Shown: positions 1 through 12,059 of the stretch, piece after piece
Position numbering within the stretch: position 1 is the first letter of the stretch
Layout of the letters: every line of letters starts with the position of its first letter
DNA from: Haliotis asinina
Taxonomy: Eukaryota > Mollusca > Gastropoda > Lepetellida > Haliotidae
Direction of reading: 5' to 3'
DNA: 64,000 nt
NCBI RefSeq assembly: GCF_037392515.1
Contig: NC_090291.1
Span: forward strand, 40,841,501-40,905,500
Translations under genes and position numbers: made by a program
The notes under the pieces: generated by a model
Told to the model about the DNA's origin: nothing
What the model saw: only the letters and a program-made list of their open reading frames with translations
Database searches by the model: none

Positions 1-1060
1 CTACAATATGGTTAATCTTTGTGTGAATTTTATGGAGTTCTTCCCGACCAACGAAATATGTGAGGGAGTGAGTTAGGATTGAAGGTCACATTGCCATAAT
101 TTCAGCCATAACGTGACTAAAAATAGTTCTAGGTTCATAATACATACATATAACCTATCAAACCATGTCTGCGAAGGACTGTAAATTCACCAGATTATCA
201 CGGAATGAAACCATCCGTCCTCCTCCTCCCCCCCCCCCCCCCCCCCCCCGTCGCAAATTATCAAATAAGAGTTCGAAAGTAAAGTGAAAGTGGGAGGCTT
301 ATTGTGCCAACAACACGAATGTCATTGTGAAAATATGCAAAAATATAGACACTGCTTATAAAAAAAACATTCAAGGAAAGTCTTGGAAGTCAGTGAGGAG
401 AATCCAGTGAACCGTTCAAAAAATAACTGTGCCTTGCACCCTTCCTAGATAGATGTTGGCGTCAAGTATGAAGAAAGTCAAGTGAAGGGTTCTTGAGGTA
501 TCTCGCTCACAAGCTTAACATGCAGGTTAACATGCCTAAATCTTCAAAGTGTCGCCATGACCTTCAAAACAAGTGAAGGTCCCCAAAATCAACTAGGTGA
601 ACGATTAATATGCTAAAGTGTCGCCATGTCTTTGCACATTAAGTGAAGCGCTACAGAAGCATAAAGCTTCGCTTCAACGATGAAGAGAATCCAGTAACTA
701 GCTCTTGAGGTATCTCACTGACAACCTTTACATGCAGGTTAACATGCCGAAATGTTCAAAGTGTCTCCATGACGTTCAAAATCAAGTGAGGTTCCCCAAA
801 TCAACGGAGTGAGCGGTTCTTGAGATACCGACAAGGGTATAACGCTAAAGGCCAGAAGGAAACCGTGAAATGAAGGCCAAGTCTGGTTGGGACCTTTCTT
901 ATACAGTGATGAACCCAGGTACCAATTATGAAAAGAATCTAGTTAACGATTCTTAAGATATAACAATTCGTACGTGCGTATGGACAGGCGGACGGAATGA
1001 GTCTACAAACGTAATAATATATCCCCTGCTTCGCGCTAACCGCTAGCTAGCATATATTTT
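1..1060. repeat. Degenerate interspersed repeat, internally duplicated
   Basis: Non-coding DNA below the P450 gene. A block with GGTTCTTGAGGTATCTC and ACATGCAGGTTAACATGCC occurs near 490-600 and again near 700-830 (spacing about 212 bp), with a weaker third copy near 925-965. It ends in GGACAGGCGGACGGAATGAG and ATATCCCCTGCTTCGCGC (to about 1036), a block I recall as common in molluscan intergenic DNA. A 22-base C tract sits near 229-249. No ORF of note. Confidence 0.6.
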
Positions 1061-1073
1061 TAAAAGCAGAAGT

Positions 1074-1121
1074 CTATTTTTTAACACTACAATGTAAAAA
1101 TGGGCTGTTGGTAGCCAAAGA
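1074..1121 (-). CDS. P450 tentative terminal exon
   Basis: 48 nt after an acceptor TACTTTCAG, phase 0, encoding SLATNSPFLHCSVKK and TAG. The NSPFLHCSVKK pattern resembles the NPxxLKVxK tail of CYP3-like enzymes, but the exon is short and the domain would lack a few residues. The alternative is read-through past 1348 to a stop about 75 nt downstream. Confidence 0.4.
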   Translation of the reverse strand, partial: SLATNSPFLHCSVKK

Positions 1122-4100
1122 CTGAAAGTATATAACCATACTAGGTACGAGCTAATGATAATGTAATATTTCGTAATGACCTGAATGATATGTGTTAAGA
1201 CTGCCAATTAAGGAGCATAAATGAAGCAATATGCACTATATCTGTATGTGTATCTTTAATAATATATGTACATCAAAGACACGGATGAAACGTTTTAGAT
1301 CTTCTTAGATCCATATAAGAAACATAAATGAAGCAAAAGACACTTACAGGCGTACCAGGCAGTGTGACAAATTTAACTTTTCGGAGGACATGGATGATGG
1401 CAATCTTCATCGTAAGCATAGCTAGTCTGACTGCAAGACATTGACGCTGACCGTAACCGAATGGAAGCCAAGCAAGTGGGTTGATGTTGCCTTTCCATCT
1501 GAAGACGAATGAGGGTGACCGATGCAGTAGTCTGATAGTAATACGACAGTATATAAATCAAATATACGGGTCAACTGATATATAGTACGTGTAAAGAACC
1601 GGACTTACAATCCATAGCACTATGAGTGTCATTATAACGTTTAATGTATTGACAAACGTGACACATCGGGACATACAGACAAAATATCGAACTGCACGTC
1701 GCCTACAGCGGAGTCCGTCTGCGCTGAAACTTCGACGAATGGTGCTGCTGAATATCCTTGCATTGTTAACATGGAAGTGTTCTGCCTGAAGATCTGCTGC
1801 TTTAAGGAATCTGCTACGTAACGAAGTGTTAATTATGTGATGTCGTATCGGATTGTTGTGACCCTGGACAGCCTGGTCCAAAGACCCATTTGCTTGAAAT
1901 CTCTGCCACCGTCTACCAATAACACCCTGACTCCAATTAAAGAAGAGAGCGAGCTATCTGCTGCGACTGACGGAATTCCAAAAGGCTTACAGCCTGACCC
2001 TCCTCAGCAAGTGTCAAAAAAGTGTTAAGCTGCAGTTTCAAACAGGTGACTGAAAAAGCATCAATGCGTGTGTATTGTCCTCTACTTTCCATGGATCGAG
2101 CGACATTCGTAACAGAATTTATCTGACGTTAAAGAACCTAATAATGACACTTCAACGGCCTGATGTGATTTTTCCACACTGTTAAGTAATTTCGTTGAAC
2201 ATTCAGTTGGATATATTTAAAATAAAAACACAGATTTTGCAGCTTTTAAGAAATACTGTTACCAAGAGCTTGAACTTTCATTAATGCCGCCGGATATACA
2301 TTACGTTTGATAAAGCAAATATAAACACATTATTTGTGACTGTTTTGCACTGAAGCGGATGCTTTGAACAACGTCTATTTTCATCGTTCTTCGAGGTGAA
2401 AAGATAAATTGAGGTCACTTAATTCATATATGACGCATAACGCATCTAGTATGATCACTTTTCCACTACATTCTACTTTCTAGGTTCCGTGAACATTTTA
2501 ACACATTTGACCAAATACATTTACCTTCCTCAAATGCAGACTTCCAAAACATTTAATACAACTGAAAAACCGTATAGGAGACGTCGGCTCCAACAAAACA
2601 TTGCAAAGTTAATCTACTACTCAGCTGCTGTTGCTGAAATCTGCATTGGTATATTGACTTGTGACTTTGTATACCTTGCTCTCGTTGCATAATAATAATA
2701 ATATCTGAATATTTTAAACTTGTCTTTGTTCTGTTTTGCTGGTTCACAAGGGGATTTCTTACATTGTTGTCACGGTAAATTCTTAACCGTAACAGTATCA
2801 ATATTATTAAAAAGGGCATTTGTAATGCATTGCATTCAGCACCAAGGAGAGGCACAGTCGAAGCGCAAACATACACTATATCATTGTTATTACCCCGAAT
2901 TACTAATGTTACGTCAGCTCAACTACAACAACGTAGTTCTACGTCCACTACGATTTTATCTCCTAAATGTACCTGACATACTCAAATTGAAGTGTTCCGG
3001 TCATTCACCATTTGTTTTGCAGGCTTGCGTCCCTTAGGAGTGGCTGATAATGACCATGGATTCGAACTCCAGTTTGACCCTTATTGTGTTTCTTCTTTTA
3101 TTCATGGGGACATGCATATCTATCTCTATCCTGAACAACCACCGGATCTACCTACCGATCAGGTAGAAAGGTATCTGGTTCATCATAGTAGTCTGGGTCT
3201 CTCTGTATCTCCAACGAGGGTATGATAACAGTTGAACCTTTAGGGAAAGTGTAACCCTTGATGGTAACTGTGTTTGCTGTTTCTCTACCAATGCTGCAAA
3301 ACCGAAGGTGAGTGACCTGTTGCAGCTGGGCAAGATAAAGACCTTGTGAAGTCATCCTATCTTTCGTTATGAACATAATTAATTATGAAACATGCTGTTT
3401 CTATTGGATGTGAGCCATCCTCAGCAGACTGTGGTCTCACTGAAAAAAAGCCTTACATTTTAGGGAAACAGTTCATGGCTGGTATGTTTTATTGATTTGT
3501 TAGTGCTGTAATTACATATTAAGACGTTTGGAGAATCTCCCGATGTAGAGAATCCATCCATTCATTCACTCATTCTGTAATGAGAATGTTTTTGTCTATT
3601 TATAATGTCACAACAATTAACTTTCAGTTGTTATGTGTTTCAGTTCTTTTGGGCGTTGATCTCCTTGAACTTAGGCTAATTATGTATTTTCATCTTATAA
3701 GAGTAAGCTGTAGTTACTTCCCTTTGTTTTACTCATGTCATCTCTAAAAGACGATGGGATGCCAATAATTTCTAAATGGTGGTGATAATGCAAACCATGA
3801 AGTATCTTGAATTATTATGAAAGGTATACAAGGGATGTTGGTGACATGTATGACGGGGACTACTTTGGACTTAGGCTCATCTGCCTGCTTACATCACTCA
3901 CGTAGTGGAATGTCCAGTTGTCCCATAAGTAACTCCATTTCCTCGCCGGACAGTGAAAGAAGGGCACGTGGCTCAAGAGTGAACGTAAGTTTTTCCTCGC
4001 ATTTTGATTATTTAGCAAGTATATCAGGTTTTGTCATGTGGCAGACGGGTCAAGAACGTTACAGACCTTTCTGTAATAGCTTGACTAGCAATTGCACGTT

Positions 4101-7100
4101 AAGCGAGGACATCTTCCTAAGTATCGGAACAAGGTCGCGGAATCGCTCGAAATATGGCATCCTCATAAGCAGAGACGCGTTTAGATGTCCATTTCTCGAT
4201 ATAATTAAAATACGTCTTTATTCACAGTGTAGGCTTTATTGCGTCAGTAATGTTTCAATTATCGTCGAAAAGTCAAACTGTACATTTTACATGGAGGTGT
4301 TCACATGATGCAAACATACTGTCCATTGCGTAGTGATTTTACTGCCTAGGGAGTTTGTAGTTTTAACAGCCGTGTCTTGAATCGTTATTCTAGAGTTATT
4401 TGTTGTGAAGATGAATGTTTTGTTCATGACTGCTGTAGTTTCTGAATGATATACTGATGGTAAAAGTCAAACAGGCCCATAATTTCAAGTCCGACCACTC
4501 AAGAGGCCACATCTGCATTGAACAGTTTACAACTGAGAACGATCTTCAGTTTGTAGATCTGTTTAACATGGGAAAGAGACCAATTTAGATTTGTGATCCA
4601 ATTGTATTGCATTAGGAGTGTGCACTGTTATTCATTGTAACCGTGTCTATTTGTTTATTCAATATGTAATTGAACTTTGTACACTTGTTTTTGTTTTGGT
4701 TTGCTGGTTTAACGGGACACACACGTTTTTTTAATGTTAGTGATTTCTAAACAGTAACATTCATTCATTCATTCATTCATTCATTCAGTCATACTATAAC
4801 CATCCCAGTTATTTCCATAACTCTCCTGATTCTCCTGATATATCTGGAGAAAAGTCACTCACTCACTCTACTTACAATGTCAATGGTGGGTAAAGGCGGA
4901 GAGTTTCCCTGATGACATGATCAAGATATTCCATATTCCGTACATTGTCCCAGGTCGGTTCCTCCTGCTGCAAAAATGGCTAGTTTGATACTATGAAACT
5001 GGTAACATCAGACTAAATATTTAGAAAATGGTTTAACGGTTAATATCTATAACAATTGCATACATCACCGACTACTGAGTGTATTTCGTCAAAGAGAGCC
5101 TTCTGTACATCGGGATGAGTAGCCAGGGCATGCGCCAGGAACGAGAGGGGCACTGATAATCCATCAAAGGTAGCAAGGAAGAGCATCCCTTGTGCATGCA
5201 CTTCATCGAATGACACATCTGGAGGAAAAACACCACAAGACAAAAACCCTTTACTGAATGAATCTGAAGCGTAAAGAATAACAAATACTCTCTACCGGGA
5301 CACATTCCGGATACTGCAGTTAGACTTCATGTGACACAATATAAGTACATACACATACACAGTTATTAAATTTACATTTAAACTTAACACGAATTACGAA
5401 AAAGGATACGGTTACTCACGGTTACATGAACGCAGAGGCGGTGTTCCTTCGTGAACATTGTTCTCATTGGCGTCAATGAGTATGTGTAGAAGGTCCACGT
5501 GTTTCTACAAGAAGCAAGTGCTGGCATATTGCTGCTTGTCACTAAACATAATAATGCTAGGGCTTTGTCATGCTGTCAAGTCTACTTTCTTCCGAATAAA
5601 ACTAATGTGGAAATTGACCTACTTGTGACTCAGGTTGCTTCTGCCGCTTGTTAATGATAGATTTAACAAATGTTCTCAGGAAATAGAGAGCGCTTGTTTC
5701 AAAAGTGTGCACTCCACAAATTTTCAGCATTGGCTTGATGACTGGAAAAGCAACTGTAAATGAAAACAGTGATAAACAGGTCAGTTACATCGTATTATAA
5801 TGTAGTGTTCATTTGAACAAAATTACTTTGTAGTTCTAACCTCTTGAGAAAAAAATATTATATTTTCTGTAAAATGGTTCAGACGCAAGGGCTATTCACT
5901 AAATCTGCACCTTTTCACTCATTCCCCCAGAATGAAATTATAACAGTAGTTTAAGTGGGGTTAATAATGTATGTGCAATGAAGACAAAAGGTTCAGTCAT
6001 AACATTGTCATATTTGCTTTAATGTAAACTGCCCATGCAAATAGTTGGTTTACATCTTGAGTGTATCATGTCTCTTACCAGATAGAAATAATAATTTCCA
6101 CTTCCTGAATCCGCGTGCAAATATTTGAGTCATGTTGATGACAAGAGGGTGGTTGAAATCTTTCTGCGTGTTTATTTGAACCCCTAGCGTTGTATTGGCA
6201 ATTGTGTCCAAGACGTATGGAACGAAGTACCTGATGAAAGAGTAGGACCATTTCATTAAGTGTCAGTACCACATAATTATGAGTGAGTGAGTGTGTTTTT
6301 ACGCCGCTACTTGCAATATTACAGTAACATCAGGGGATGCCAGAAATAGGCTTTTCACATTGTACTCATTTTGGTCTTCGGCGTGACGAGCGAAAGCTTT
6401 AACTACAGCACAACCTCGCCACCCTATTGCCAGTATGTTTAGTGAAATGGTTTTCCGAGACTAACTACTGTCATTAATGTGATGTTAACGTTTCATATTT
6501 ACATTCACAAGAAATACTGACGTTGAACACATATATTGCAACATTTCCGTACTGTATATTAAGGTAAAACGTGGGAGTTAATTGTTCTCGGGTCCATATC
6601 CTCTCCGTCTATATGCACATAAGCTTATACTTTGGTATGCTCTTGTCTCTTATTGTATTGACTGAAGTGATTTTCCATAAATATGATAATATTTTGCAAC
6701 AAAACCTATCCGTGCCCATAATTAAGAAATCTTTGTTCAAAGAAGAGTTGATGGTAAAGTTCCGACTGTATGAACATGTGTATATTCAACACCGAAATAT
6801 CAACACTGTATGACGGCGGTCTGAAGATAATCGAGTCTGGATCAGAAAATCCAGTGATTGACATCATGAGATATGTTGACAGAGGCAGTGTTGGTGAATC
6901 TCCATCAACAGTGATGCCACTGGGTGCTTGCGAGTCCCACCCCGGCAAATTCAGATACTGATCGGAATATACACAAGTTTAAGTAGAAGGAATTGCAGAA
7001 ATCATTTTGACCTTTGAAAGGTCAAATTTAGAAATGCCCACACCATGTCTGTCTCGAAACTCATTGTAGGTTTTACTGATGGATGAATATGATCATTACT

Positions 7101-9175
7101 GAAATCAAGACTGCATTTGAACATGTATGAAAACTCTTTTCACGTCCAGAACTCACACATTTGAAAGTCTATGAACCTAAATCCTAATTATGCACATTTT
7201 GTAGAATGTTTGATGTTTCACTAAGGTACACATACTCTCTCACACAACATGGTTCCTGTTCCTCTGCAGCCGCGCCCAGGTTCGCTGCTAATACAGCTGC
7301 TACTGCGTTCAACTGTCCACACATCTGTAATAAAGAACATACATTACTCGAATTTAAGAACGGTGTCTGACATCAATTATCATTTGTCCTTACAATGAGG
7401 GTGTTCGTATACACTAGACCTTGCAATATTCCAGCACTAGATATATGGCGGAATTCTGTTTGCGTCTCCAGACATAATCAGGAGTCAGGAACAGAGAATA
7501 TGGAAATCAACATCGTGAACATCGATCTACGCATTTGACATGTGTCAACCAAATCGAGTAAACCATTGGTCGCCTTCTACGTCAAGCATGATTTACTGAA
7601 GACCAATCGTAATACGAGGGTTGATCAAAACCTCTAGGCCTACATAGCTTCTAGACTGGTGACACCAACTAATCTTAGGAGTCTTGTTGGCCCCAAGCGA
7701 CCTTCACTATTTCCAAAATTGAAGGAACGTCTCCGTGGACAACGCTATGACGGTAATGACGAGCTCAAGTCTGCTGCACTCGTATGTATACCTAAGTATG
7801 CTTCAAGGACCTGTTTGATTTCGAACTAGCTGATCTATTTGAGCAAAATAACTGAAATGCTGATGAAGGATTCTGTCCAACAACACTCCTAAGATTACTT
7901 GGTGTCATCAGTGTAGAAGTTATGTAGGTCTAGAACGTTTTGACCATGTACATATCTGAATATGCCTTGAAGTACTTACATGTCTAATTTTTGATCCACT
8001 GAATGCTGCCGTCATAATCCTCCTCAGCCTATACCACTGGGCATCTCTGGAAAAGTTTAGAGCTGCCCCAAATGCGAGCTGGTTCACGTCTATACTACTT
8101 ATCACTGTCTGAATTAAAACGAAACATTATCGTCTCAAATATTGCTTAAATGCATCTGTGCATGAATAGACCTTACACCAATAACCATTATTGGATTCAA
8201 AACATAGATTCCTCACATTCTGTATTATCACCGACAAGATTCATGGTGATTAGAACATGTAGTTCAACTCCCATTACCTCGTTTACAACTGATATATAGA
8301 CGTGAAACTCATTTATCATTTACAGAATTGTATTAGTCCTGTCTATAGAACAATAAAAGAAAATAGATAATCCGTCAACAGCTGTTTGAAAATAATAAAT
8401 TTCAGTATCATACATTCATGTCATTCATTACTTGCCACAAACTAAGCAACGGCACGTACGTTCATGCTAGCAAGTAGGTGAGATATATTGCTATCAGCCA
8501 CACCTTTCGATTTGTAAAATTGTCAAATTTCTTCACAAGGACTTCTTTCAGAATGTCCATGTCATGCACGATTATGAATGGTTGGGCTCCAACGTACTGC
8601 CTGAAACCCAAAACATTTAAAGACGATTTGCAAAAAGAGAGCAGTTTCCCTTTAGTTTATGTGAAACAATGCCTCAATACTATAAGCTTCTGTCAATGGT
8701 AGCACGACCTGATATACGTCTCTTTTTAGCAGTGTTCCCTTCGGAGGCGTACATCAGACAGTATTAGGGAGAAGCATATAACGTTTTTATCTTACCTCCA
8801 TGTTCAATGTACAAAATATCATTTGAGTTTATAAAGAAGATATCGACCATATGGCATGTAAACAAAATGGCGTCTGCCTCTCGATTGGATTTTCGGTTAC
8901 CATATAGCAGCGGATAATATTTTTTTTCAGTTGTCACTAGCGGGAGGGGTGACGCGGAAACTTCTTAAAGCGTCATTGCCCAATGAAGATAAAGCATTTT
9001 ACATAAAAAATAATCATACGCAATGAAAATGTTTTCCACTGCGTTCATGCTTGAATATTTACATTCATTCCTACAAATAGAGTGTGTACTTACAGAAGGA
9101 TAATATTCAGTTTTCTACTCACCCGTACACTTTCCCGTATCGTTTTCTTAGCCGGCGTGAAGGATCCACAAGCCC
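1074..9175 (-). CDS. Cytochrome P450, CYP3-clan-like (exon 1 not located)
   Basis: Haem-thiolate monooxygenase, expected on the endoplasmic reticulum membrane; substrate unknown. Exons in transcript order: 9123-9175, 8504-8600, 7980-8108, 7236-7324, 6079-6230, 5623-5753, 5420-5504, 5064-5218, 4876-4967, 3156-3293, 1348-1498 and tentatively 1074-1121. Every junction has GT-AG ends and keeps phase, giving 439 residues. Visible landmarks: KRYGKVYG near the N-terminus, C-helix WYRLR, I-helix region, K-helix ETLR (ExxR), FLPDRW (PERF equivalent) and haem loop PFGYGQRQCLA with the Cys ligand. Family members are near 490-510 residues, so about 50 N-terminal residues (membrane anchor and proline-rich hinge) are missing and should lie on one exon above 9175. 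The layout resembles vertebrate CYP3A exons 2-3. Odd point: the usual AGx(D/E)T motif in the I-helix reads ATFDG. Family assignment is secure; the subfamily is not. Confidence 0.94.
1348..1498 (-). CDS. P450 exon 12 (haem-binding loop)
   Basis: 151 nt, acceptor GTCTTCAG, donor GTAAGT. Encodes WKGNINPLAWLPFGYGQRQC and then LAVRLAMLTMKIAIIHVL. The FxxGxRxCx(G/A) signature is intact with Cys as thiolate ligand. Confidence 0.95.
3156..3293 (-). CDS. P450 exon 11 (meander, PERF region)
   Basis: 138 nt, acceptor TTTTGCAG, donor GTAGGT. Encodes IGRETANTVTIKGYTFPKGS and then IQRDPDYYDEPDTFLPDR. Ends in phase 2 (CG), completed by the A opening the haem exon. Confidence 0.95.
3294..4875. other. P450 intron with an unexplained 163-codon plus-strand ORF
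   Basis: Intron between the K-helix and meander exons. It contains an ATG-to-stop frame at 3817-4308 on the plus strand whose protein I do not recognise. There is an (ATTC)n run at 4761-4787. No splice-consistent P450 exon lies here. Confidence 0.5.
4876..4967 (-). CDS. P450 exon 10 (K-helix, ExxR)
   Basis: 92 nt, donor GTAAGT. Encodes NMEYLDHVIRETLRLYPPLT with the invariant ExxR as ETLR. The acceptor is a CAGCAG tandem, so the exon may start at 4967 or 4964 (one Gln more or less). Confidence 0.94.
5064..5218 (-). CDS. P450 exon 9 (I-helix)
   Basis: 155 nt, acceptor CCTCCAG, donor GTATGC. Encodes MLFLATFDGLSVPLSFLAHA and then LATHPDVQKALFDEIHSVVGD. The alignment to the I-helix and J-helix is clear, but the acid-alcohol pair of the oxygen-activation motif reads Asp-Gly. 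Confidence 0.94.
5420..5504 (-). CDS. P450 exon 8 (H-helix)
   Basis: 85 nt, acceptor TTGTAG, donor GTGAGT. Encodes KHVDLLHILIDANENNVHEG and a short tail; matches the DLLxxLIDA segment. Ends in phase 1. Confidence 0.9.
5623..5753 (-). CDS. P450 exon 7 (F-G region)
   Basis: 131 nt, acceptor TTTACAG, donor GTAGGT. Encodes AFPVIKPMLKICGVHTFETS and then FLRTFVKSIINKRQ, the F-G loop and G-helix that line substrate access. Confidence 0.92.
6079..6230 (-). CDS. P450 exon 6 (D-E helices)
   Basis: 152 nt, acceptor CATCAG, donor GTAAGA. Encodes YFVPYVLDTIANTTLGVQIN and a following F-helix segment; corresponds to the family's AYxMDVIxxTxFGV region. Confidence 0.92.
6281..6425 (-). repeat. tRNA-derived SINE relic
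   Basis: Read on the minus strand the copy has a tRNA-like head (CTTTCGCTCGTCACGCC) and a tail with TTACAGTAACATC-like and GTGAGTGAGT ends on the plus strand. Lies in the P450 intron upstream of exon 6. Confidence 0.6.
6813..6945 (-). repeat. Gastropod SINE fragment (family A)
   Basis: Contains GGCGGTCTGAAGATAATCGA and the TCTGGATCAGAAAATCCAGTG block shared, in the opposite orientation, with the fuller copy at 44881-45150. It creates a spurious 80-codon minus-strand frame. Confidence 0.65.
7236..7324 (-). CDS. P450 exon 5 (D-helix)
   Basis: 89 nt, acceptor TTACAG, donor GTATGT. Encodes MCGQLNAVAAVLAANL and a short acidic stretch; ends in phase 2 (GA) completed by G of the next exon. Confidence 0.85.
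7430..7615 (-). repeat. Gastropod SINE relic (family A)
   Basis: Degenerate minus-strand copy: ATATGGCGGAATTCTG, then ATCGATCTACGCATTTG, ACATGTGTCAACCAA and a GTCGCCTTCTACGTCAAGC end. Lies in the intron between P450 exons 4 and 5. Confidence 0.55.
7980..8108 (-). CDS. P450 exon 4 (C-helix)
   Basis: 129 nt, phase 0 at both ends, donor GTAAGT. Contains AQWYRLRRIMTAAFSGSKIR, the C-helix with the WxxxR motif whose Arg contacts a haem propionate. Confidence 0.93.
8504..8600 (-). CDS. P450 exon 3
   Basis: 97 nt, acceptor TTTCAG, donor GTGTGG. Encodes QYVGAQPFIIVHDMDILKEV followed by a segment ending FTNRK, matching the beta-1 strands and B-helix start of CYP3-like P450s. Confidence 0.9.
9123..9175 (-). 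CDS. P450 exon 2 (KRYGKVYG)
   Basis: 53 nt from a weak acceptor (GAAAG) to a strong donor (GTGAGT). Encodes GLVDPSRRLRKRYGKVYG, the segment just after the proline-rich hinge in CYP3 enzymes. It ends in phase 2 and joins the G that opens the next exon. An in-frame stop lies just upstream, so an intron must precede it. Confidence 0.85.
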
Positions 9176-9715
9176 CTTTCAATTCACAAGAGCTACGTAA
9201 CTCATATCATTTAATTATTTGTATGAATGTGCTAAATGCATACTGTAATCTCATGCATTAGGTAGGATGCATACGTACAAGTACAACTAAATGTTGACGA
9301 ATTTCACGATCAGCATTGAAAATGAATATTCAAATTGCATAAATGATTACTTATGATTTAATAATATGTTTAATAAACCAATCACTTTAGTTGCAAAATG
9401 CGTGAAGTTTCCAAGGAATATTGTTGGAGCGGGTCCAGGTATTCCAGCGCTGGAAAGTAGTCGCAGACGCCATATTCCATATCTGGAGACAAGTATATAG
9501 TTCCTTTCAGTTGGGTAGTGCAGGTGCCTGATTCGTTATATGTGTGGCAAAAGGAAGTTTGTTTGCTTAACGTAGCTTTATTCGGTTTCACCAGCATGTG
9601 GGAAAGGAAAGCTGAAACTTGGTGATAATTTCAGAGCTTTAACAATTTCAGAGCTTTAAAAAGAAAGATCATATGATTCTGACAACCAATGATTGCCCGA
9701 TTATGGTTTGGTGCC

Positions 9716-9832
9716 GTTCTTAGCAAGATTCCAGAAATATCACGGCCAATGACTCAGACTGTACCAAAGTGGGGAATTATACCCGGGGGACAAATTTGCG
9801 CTTTAGCAAGGCTACCCCCATATTCTTAAATG
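9716..9832 (-). repeat. tRNA-derived SINE relic
   Basis: AGCAAGATTCCAGAAATATCACGGCC followed by a degraded tRNA-like head ending GGCTACCCCC, the same family as 33324-33476. A short opposite-strand tail (about 9862-9925) follows. Confidence 0.5.
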
Positions 9833-11039
9833 AAGTATTGTACTTGAATATTCCGTATTTCCTGGTCCCCCGCCGTAATATTGCTAAAACATTGCAAAAA
9901 GCAATGCAAAACTGAACTCACTCAGTATAATATGCGTAGACTTACATGTACATCAGCAGAAATATGCCCACGACACAGCAAACAGCAGGAGACACGACAC
10001 ACCACCTTGTCACATCCATGGCTGAAGGCTGCATATGTTGCAAATCTCTCCTTTGAAATATGCTTATTGTTTATATCAAATAGCTGGAACCATATTAGGT
10101 AATGTCGTCAGGGTGATGCTGTTACTAGCCAGTCTGTTGGTTTTCCAGATCACTCACAGATTGTGAGGAGATAACTCATCTGATTCATATCCGTGCCGTC
10201 AGATGTTGAACACGTGGCGTTTACATCGTTTAAAACGTTTTATTTCCAGTGATCGAAATAATTACATCGAAATTCAATAGTTCGTCAAACGAATACGCAC
10301 GATTTATGAAAGTACAATCATTAATCTGTATATATATGATTCTGGATTCAAGTCGGCATTTATTTCTACAATTTGGTTGGAAATGCTATACCCCAATGTG
10401 TTGTGATGATGTCGTTCAACACGTTACACACATGTGAAATTTTAGCTTTTCAAGCATAAGGCATCGAGAATAAAATTAGGCCGACTACGTTTTGACCGCC
10501 TCCCGTAAAATATCATTTTGTCAACGACATCTGCTAACTAACACGAAAGTAACACGCTGCAATGAAACCTTGTGAAATATAAGTATGATTTGTGTAAGAT
10601 ACTGCATTATCAGTTAAACAAACGGCTTTTATAAGATGTATTTGTATTTCCCTCAAACGGAACGAAAGTAGGCACCCATAATTAATGAATTTAAACGCTG
10701 ATGATCAATGTCGTATATGTATGTGCTCCTTAATGAGTTGTAACTGATAAAGAAACATAACGCACACCCAATGATTTAACGAGGTGGTCCTGAGCCACGG
10801 TCGCTGGCTCTAATTAGAAATATGTTCCTTGAAGGGTTGTGAATGAACGTCTCTGCACCACAGTCAAAGCCGTTCTCTTTACTGTTTTCGACTTCCGAAG
10901 AATATCGTGCCAGTAATAGAAATCCCTGTGGGAGCCATACACCATTTGCATGGGACGTTGATCACACTTTCATTCTCTGATTACGTGATCAAAACCATGA
11001 AAATCTGGGTGAGAACTGCTCTTCAGCAACTCACGCTTG

Positions 11040-11210
11040 TAGCAGATGACTAACGAGATCGAGTGGTCAGACTTCCTGACTTAGCTTTTTCATGTCATTG
11101 CATCCCAGTTACGTAGATGGATGCTCATGCTGTTGATCACTGAATTGTCTGGTCCAGACTCGGTTATCTACAGACCTCCGGCATGTAGCTGGTATACTTT
11201 GTGACTATTT
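11040..11210 (+). repeat. Gastropod SINE relic (family A)
   Basis: Plus-strand copy with GATCGAGTGGTCAGACTTCC, ATGCTCATGCTGTTGATCACTG, TGTCTGGTCCAGACTCGG and a truncated CCGGCATGTAGCTGG tail. Confidence 0.7.
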
Positions 11211-12059
11211 TAAATTATTTTTCAAAGTATTTCAGTCGTATCGTGACTTAAAAATTCATAATGAATACACCAAAATTATTTTAAACAATTGTCAACGAAC
11301 TACAGTAAAACACCCTGTCAAGACTTAAAGCTTAAATTTGATTACAAATTTTGACAATACAATAGAGAACGGACTGAGTATCGCCAGCAACTGTTACAAA
11401 CCCTGTAGGAACGCTACACCATTTATGACGTTGCTCATACTATCAGACACTGGTTTACCTGATCAAAATTGAAGCATGTACTTCCGCAGTAGCGAATTCC
11501 ACTGAGGCACAGACATTTGCCAACTAAACATAATAGAAATCGAGCTAAATAAACAATGAAGTTCCAAAATGGTACCAGATTCGATGGAAAACTATTGTTC
11601 GATGGAACAATATGGTTACACCCAGACACCAACAGTCAGATTCAGAACGTTCGTTTGTTGCTTGTTGTTTCACGTAATACTTAGCAATATTCCAGCTTTC
11701 CAGTCTCAGAGCTCCAGATAAGGCGCGTATTTGCGTGTTTTACTCAATAAAATCACATTTACTCAATTACAATTCTGGGAGTACAAAAACGCATATGAAT
11801 CAGGGTTTTAATCCTATAGGTCTAAATACCTTACGTACATTACTCAGTATTTTAAAATGGCTGCTAAATGTTTGGCAATATGAAAATTAATAAAACTTTA
11901 AGTCTGTTTAGATGCATTTATATTAAAGAGTTATGTACCCAATAAGGATAAAAATCTCAATTCTTATAACTAGTGGGAGTACACAAAATGCAAGTTACTC
12001 CTCAAAAATACAGCTACTCATACAGATGTGAGAGTAAATGCCCAGTTGCTTGAAAAATT

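Noticed and set aside
8790..8930. Minus-strand stretch ending at a GTAAG donor as a P450 exon
   Set aside because: It falls between exons 2 and 3, which already join in phase; the required frame has a stop.
9382..9597. Minus-strand ORF of 71 codons as P450 exon 1
   Set aside because: No hydrophobic anchor or proline-rich hinge, and it does not end at a phase-0 donor.
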